From Methanobrevibacter sp. (GTDB taxonomy: Archaea; Methanobacteriota; Methanobacteria; Methanobacteriales; Methanobacteriaceae), in the NCBI GenBank assembly GCA_009777005.1, contig WRMT01000121.1, positions 1-8,525 of the forward strand: DNA of 8,525 nt, written 5' to 3'. The notes under the pieces are model-generated. The model was not told the DNA's origin. It made no database searches and worked only from the letters and a program-made list of their open reading frames with translations. How positions within the stretch are numbered: position 1 is the stretch's first letter; every line of letters starts with the position of its first letter. Positions 5,223-8,525 of the stretch are shown in pieces. Position numbers and translations under genes: made by a program.

Positions 5223-6569
5223 TTATACAATTCCTTGAGCCATCATTGCATTAGCTACTTTTATAAAGCCTGCAATATTAGATCCCATTACATAATTATC
5301 CTCGAATCCATAATCTTTAGCTATTTTATCAATATTTTTGTAAATATTTATCATGATATTTTTTAATTTAGAATCTACTTCATCAAAGGACCAATGTAAT
5401 TTTGAACTACGTTGAGCCATTTCTAATGCACTTGTTGCAACTCCTCCTGCATTTGCAGCTTTTCCTGGTAAGTAAATTATTTCACTATCTAAAAATACAT
5501 TAGTTGCTTCAAGAGTTGAGGGCATATTTGCTCCTTCACATACATACTTAGTACCATTTTTAAGTAAAGTCTTAGCTGCATCTTCATCTATTTCATTTTG
5601 AGTTGCACAAGGTAATGCAATATCACATTTGACATTCCAAATATTAGTACTTCCTTCTACAAATTCTGCAGTTAATTCATCTTTTTTAAAGTAATCTAAG
5701 TATTCTGAAATTCTACCTCTTTTAATCTCTTTAATTTCTTTAACAAATGAAAGATTAATACCATTTTCATCATAGATATAACCTGAGGAATCAGACATAG
5801 TTATAACATTTCCACCTAACTCAATAGCTTTTTCTGCAGCATAAATAGCTACATTTCCAGATCCTGAAACAACTACTCTTTTACCTTCAAAAGAATCTTT
5901 TCTATGTTTAAGTGCTTCTTCTGTAATATAAACAAGACCATAACCAGTAGCTTCTTTACGAGCAAGAGATCCTCCATACTCTAATCCACTTCCAGTTAAT
6001 ACACAGTGGTGAACATTAACAAGTCTTTTATATTGACCAAAAAGATAACCTACTTCTCTTGCTCCTACACCAATATCTCCAGCAGGAACATCAGTTTCAG
6101 GACCAATATGCCTATACAGTTCATTCATGAAACTTTGACAGAATTTCATAACTTCGTCGTCGGATTTTCCTTTAGGATCAAAGTCACTGCCTCCTTTTCC
6201 TCCACCAATAAGCATACCTGTTAAGCTATTTTTTAAAATTTGTTCAAATCCTAAGAATTTAATAATAGAGATGTTAACTGACTCGTGAAAACGAAGTCCT
6301 CCTTTATATGGACCAATAGCACTGTTAAATTGTACACGATATCCCCTATTTACCTGTACTTTACCTTCATCATCAACCCAAGGTACTCTAAACATTACAA
6401 TTCTTTCAGGCTCAACAAGCCTTTCTAAAAGTCCTGCTTTTTGATATTCTGGATGTTTTTCAAATACTGGTTCAAGAGACTCAAGTATCTCTGTTGCAGC
6501 TTGAACAAACTCAGGTTCATTTGCATTTTTCTTTTTCAAATCCTCTAAAACATCTTGGACATATGCCAT
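5223..6569 (-). CDS. gdhA: NADP-type glutamate dehydrogenase
   Basis: Catalyses the reversible reductive amination of 2-oxoglutarate with ammonium to L-glutamate in the cytoplasm, normally as a hexamer. The 448-residue product has the length of the small hexameric class. Substrate-site motifs are GPYKGGLRFH (K89), GGGKGGSDFDPKG with catalytic Lys125, and PAGDIGVGAREVGYL with Asp165. The nucleotide domain has GSGNVA (236-241), and the following strand ends SDSSG (259-263), as in E. coli GdhA, which favours NADPH over NADH. The conserved CEGANMPST (344-352) and AGGVATSALEMAQ follow. ATG 6567-6569 is chosen over the ATG eight codons upstream because AGGAGAAGTGAT precedes it and it gives the expected MAYVQDVLEDL opening. 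The strong similarity to the bacterial S-type enzyme suggests acquisition from bacteria; many methanogens use glutamine synthetase and glutamate synthase instead. Confidence 0.96.
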   Translation of the reverse strand: MAYVQDVLEDLKKKNANEPEFVQAATEILESLEPVFEKHPEYQKAGLLERLVEPERIVMFRVPWVDDEGKVQVNRGYRVQFNSAIGPYKGGLRFHESVNISIIKFLGFEQILKNSLTGMLIGGGKGGSDFDPKGKSDDEVMKFCQSFMNELYRHIGPETDVPAGDIGVGAREVGYLFGQYKRLVNVHHCVLTGSGLEYGGSLARKEATGYGLVYITEEALKHRKDSFEGKRVVVSGSGNVAIYAAEKAIELGGNVITMSDSSGYIYDENGINLSFVKEIKEIKRGRISEYLDYFKKDELTAEFVEGSTNIWNVKCDIALPCATQNEIDEDAAKTLLKNGTKYVCEGANMPSTLEATNVFLDSEIIYLPGKAANAGGVATSALEMAQRSSKLHWSFDEVDSKLKNIMINIYKNIDKIAKDYGFEDNYVMGSNIAGFIKVANAMMAQGIV

Positions 6570-6572
6570 CAA

Positions 6573-6584
6573 ATCACTTCTCCT
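6573..6584 (-). promoter_or_regulatory. gdhA: Extended ribosome binding site of gdhA
   Basis: The minus strand reads AGGAGAAGTGATTTG directly before ATG. AGGAG and GTGAT both match the archaeal Shine-Dalgarno AGGAGGTGAT, with one G replaced by AA between them. It selects the start at 6569; the outer ATG (6591-6593) has no comparable site. Confidence 0.65.
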
Positions 6585-6616
6585 ATTAACCATCCTATAT
6601 ATTTATTGAATTAGCT

Positions 6617-6627
6617 AAAATATATTT
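6617..6627 (-). promoter_or_regulatory. Candidate TATA box of gdhA
   Basis: The minus strand reads AAAAAATATATTTTAGC; the AAATATATTTT core lies about 50 bases before the start codon, predicting transcription from near 6597. A TAGCTA palindrome (6612-6617) abuts its downstream edge. Confidence 0.4.
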
Positions 6628-6794
6628 TTTACTCAGTAATTCTAATCAATTAAATCCACAGATAATAATACAAAAATTATTTTTAATAATAGCTATTTAG
6701 ATTTCTTTTTAAAAATTAATATCCAAATAGCTTAATTTCTAAAAATAATCATGACAGATTGTAATAGCTATTAAATCAGACTATAAAATAATAT

Positions 6795-6812
6795 TTTGTA
6801 TTTCAATACAAA
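6795..6812. promoter_or_regulatory. 18-bp palindrome TTTGTATT-TC-AATACAAA
   Basis: Two perfect 8-base arms around two central bases, about 225 bases upstream of the gdhA start. The size and symmetry fit the operator of a dimeric helix-turn-helix regulator, or a small RNA hairpin. It does not match the GGAA-N6-TTCC operator described for the nitrogen regulator NrpR. Function is unknown. Confidence 0.45.
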
Positions 6813-6863
6813 TCATTGACAAGCTTTTACATCAATACATATATTATTAATATTTTTCTTTTT

Positions 6864-6889
6864 AAACTTTGTGACTTTGTTCAAGGTTT
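6864..6889 (+). other. Hairpin-capable GC-richer segment
   Basis: AAACTTTG (6864-6871) can pair with CAAGGTTT (6882-6889) as RNA with seven Watson-Crick pairs and one G-U, around the loop TGACTTTGTT. The segment has more G and C than anything around it in this spacer, so it may be part of a non-coding RNA or a remnant. No known RNA family recognised. Confidence 0.25.
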
Positions 6890-7255
6890 CTCAATATATT
6901 TAAAAAACTATATCCATGAAAGAAAATATTAATTTTCAATAGCTAATCAATAAATTTTTTATATAATATAATAAAATAAAATAATTTAAAAAAAAGTTTT
7001 AATTGAAAAATAGCTAATTAACTGGTTTTCAATGCTTAAATAATTTAATATTTTTAAAGTTATCAAAAATAACATGGATAAAATATTTCATTAGTATAGT
7101 GCTTGACATTTGATTTAAAAAGAATGTTAATTTTAAACTTGTTTATAATCATTTAAATCATATTTTATTAAATAAAATTTGATAAATTAATGAGATTGAG
7201 ATTTTCAAAAGTTTTGTTGAATACTATAATCAAATTAATTTTTTAAGTTTTTTAG

Positions 7256-8116
7256 CTATGAACTGCCTAAATTTCCAAAATGTTGTAATGTTAAAGAAAT
7301 AGTTCCACTAAGAAGGAATGCTAAAGTAGGAATAAAGGAAGAAAAGCTTAAAAATACAATGAAAAATCCAAATAATGAAACATAGAGTATTTTACGAGTA
7401 TATTTATTATAAACACCATTATCATTTAAATAAGTTTCAAAAGATAAAATCAGAGGAGGTAAACTCAATCCAGTTATAATTAGCAAAATAAGATAAAATT
7501 CAAGATTAAGATTATAATGCATTAATTTAGTTAAATAATCCAATTGTATAACTGTTAATAGGTAACCAAGAAGTGATCCAGCTAAGACTTGTGAAACCGT
7601 GTGTTTTTTTAGAGTAATTCTGCTCCACATAACTAATGGTCCAATTAAGCCAAAAATAAAAAACCATGGATTAATACAAATTAAAACTGATGTAGGTCCT
7701 GTAACCCCCATTGCATGAACACTAATTTTCCATTTTAAATTTATAAAGAAAACTATTAATGTATTTGAACCATAACAAAACATTACAGCTATTGTTAAAG
7801 GATTTGCAGAAGATAACCATAAAATGAAAGCACCTAAAAAATATATGAGCGTAGCTATTAATAAAGGATAATTTCTACTTTCTTTAATGGTATAGTCCAT
7901 GTCCACTCCTTTTACTTTTCTCCAAACTAAAAGAAACAGAACAGGAATGATAGTTCCGAAAAATAAGCAAATTGTTTCAATAATTAGAAAATTATTCATA
8001 TCTAATAATAAATTTAGAATAATAAATGTGGGAATAGCTAAGAAAGGAGCTTCAAAGATATAAGATATATATTTTGAAAGTAAATACCTAGTTTTTATGA
8101 TTTTTTCATTTTCCAT
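7256..8116 (-). CDS. PAP2-like integral membrane phosphatase
   Basis: Polytopic membrane protein of 286 residues with about eight hydrophobic segments (roughly 20-40, 43-64, 84-102, 107-125, 140-160, 178-192, 206-224, 244-275). It carries the three signature areas of the PAP2 superfamily in degenerate form: KESRNYP (78-84) near the first motif position, KISVHAMGVTGP (130-141) in place of PSGH with His134, and WSRITLKKHTVSQVLAG (164-180), matching the SR-x5-H motif with Arg166 and His172. The family removes phosphate from lipid phosphates or pyrophosphates at the membrane, for example isoprenoid carriers; the substrate here is unknown. The ATG at 8114-8116 has an AAAGGTGA ribosome binding site a few bases upstream, and the stop is TAG. 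It stands alone, 686 bases upstream of gdhA on the same strand. A non-catalytic relative cannot be excluded. Confidence 0.75.
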   Translation of the reverse strand: MENEKIIKTRYLLSKYISYIFEAPFLAIPTFIILNLLLDMNNFLIIETICLFFGTIIPVLFLLVWRKVKGVDMDYTIKESRNYPLLIATLIYFLGAFILWLSSANPLTIAVMFCYGSNTLIVFFINLKWKISVHAMGVTGPTSVLICINPWFFIFGLIGPLVMWSRITLKKHTVSQVLAGSLLGYLLTVIQLDYLTKLMHYNLNLEFYLILLIITGLSLPPLILSFETYLNDNGVYNKYTRKILYVSLFGFFIVFLSFSSFIPTLAFLLSGTISLTLQHFGNLGSS

Positions 8117-8119
8117 CTA

Positions 8120-8126
8120 CTCACCT
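8120..8126 (-). promoter_or_regulatory. Ribosome binding site AAGGTGA of the PAP2-like gene
   Basis: The minus strand reads AAAGAAAGGTGAGTAG directly before ATG, a clear AGGTGA site that supports the start at 8116. Confidence 0.6.
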
Positions 8127-8374
8127 TTCTTTAAAAGACAATATTTTATTTTATTAAAATTATGAATCCTATTCTGCAAATATTCACATTTTAAATTCAA
8201 AAAGTAGAATTTATAGCCATATAAGGAAAAATCATAATTAATGTTTTGTTAAAATATCACTTAATTTCTAATAAATATATTAATAATAATTTGAATTTTA
8301 AAATTAAATATCAATTATTTTATTATTAAATAGAAAATATATTAAATTAAATTTAAAAATAATTGAATTTAAAG

Positions 8375-8473
8375 ATTTTTAAAAATTATCATTAATTAAA
8401 AACTTTATTTTCAGGACAGTAATAAATTAATATAAAAATTTTTAAAAAAAGTTATTAATTAAAAACTTTATTT
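8375..8473. repeat. 63-bp-spaced direct repeat near the right edge
   Basis: ATTAATTAAAAACTTTATTT is identical at 8391-8410 and 8454-8473, with ATTTTTAAAAA-type sequence before each copy. The bases after each copy (TCAGGACAGTAATA and CCAACACATAATA) are related but diverged. Two units with a 63-base period; possibly the remains of a tandem repeat like the others in this window. Confidence 0.6.
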
Positions 8474-8525
8474 CCAACACATAATACTATAATTCTTTAA
8501 TTTTATTTTTTACTAAATTTTCAAA

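Larger units (their letters stand above)
6570..7255. other. Long 686-bp spacer upstream of gdhA
   Basis: The longest non-coding stretch here. It contains the gdhA promoter, TAGCTA copies at 6612, 6690, 6765, 6940, 7011 and 7253 (the last spans the end of the PAP2-like gene), an 18-bp palindrome at 6795-6812, and a GC-richer hairpin-capable segment at 6864-6889. The PAP2-like gene ends at its right border with no clear T-run beyond the AT-rich background. I find no open frame longer than a few codons with a ribosome binding site, and no tRNA. Confidence 0.6.
8117..8525. other. AT-rich spacer upstream of the PAP2-like gene
   Basis: Contains the ribosome binding site and a diffuse TATA-like stretch on the minus strand (TTTTAATAAAATAAAATATT, about 8141-8160). 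Farther right is a pair of 20-base direct repeats. A 12-codon minus-strand frame (8197-8235, MIFPYMAINSTF) has no ribosome binding site. No RNA gene or larger open frame is visible up to the window edge. Confidence 0.55.

Noticed and set aside
6006..6224. 72-codon plus-strand frame inside gdhA
   Set aside because: Antisense shadow of a well supported gene.
6864..6889. tRNA T-arm suggested by GTTCAAGG
   Set aside because: No acceptor stem, anticodon arm or proper T-loop pattern can be built around it.
8197..8235. 12-codon minus-strand frame upstream of the PAP2-like gene, possible leader peptide
   Set aside because: No ribosome binding site, no attenuator-like structure, and such frames arise easily by chance.

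Overview
The window looks like chromosomal DNA from a very AT-rich methanogenic archaeon of the order Methanobacteriales, most likely Methanobrevibacter or a close relative (Methanosphaera is the main alternative). The evidence is an archaeal S8e ribosomal protein, a stand-alone C-terminal piece of a split B-family DNA polymerase (an arrangement known from Methanobacteriales), HypE for [NiFe]-hydrogenase maturation, archaeal-style GGTG/GGAG ribosome binding sites, TATA-box promoters, T-run terminators, and extremely AT-rich spacers.

Layout, left to right. At the left edge lie two perfect 58-bp tandem copies (1-118). They are followed by a minus-strand RDD membrane protein gene (151-564), hypE (857-1867, minus) and rps8e (2374-2754, minus). 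The polB2 fragment (3113-3799) and a HAD-family phosphatase gene (4101-4781) are on the plus strand, divergent from rps8e. A convergent spacer follows, then NADP-type glutamate dehydrogenase gdhA (5223-6569, minus), a long 686-bp spacer, a PAP2-like polytopic membrane phosphatase (7256-8116, minus), and 409 bp of AT-rich spacer. Every gene seems to have its own promoter, and no tight operon is visible. In four cases the ribosome binding site moves the start inward from the longest open frame (RDD, hypE, HAD, gdhA), and polB2 probably starts at an internal TTG.

The genes are mainly housekeeping and do not form one pathway: hydrogenase maturation, translation, replication, ammonium assimilation, and a lipid or phosphate-ester phosphatase. 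My recollection, unchecked here, is that hypE - rps8e - polB2 - HAD neighbours are conserved in Methanothermobacter, which would make this an ancestral block.

The least explained content is in the spacers. The palindromic hexamer TAGCTA occurs 13 times between or at the edges of genes, including four times in 49 bp over the hypE core promoter and five times upstream of gdhA. There is also an array of about 50-bp hairpin units with a conserved GC-richer linker between polB2 and the HAD gene, a 28-bp tandem repeat beside hypE/rps8e, a 52-bp promoter duplication in front of polB2, and a string of hairpins ending in an 18-base A run after gdhA. I see no tRNA, rRNA, CRISPR array, insertion sequence or complete novel multi-gene system.
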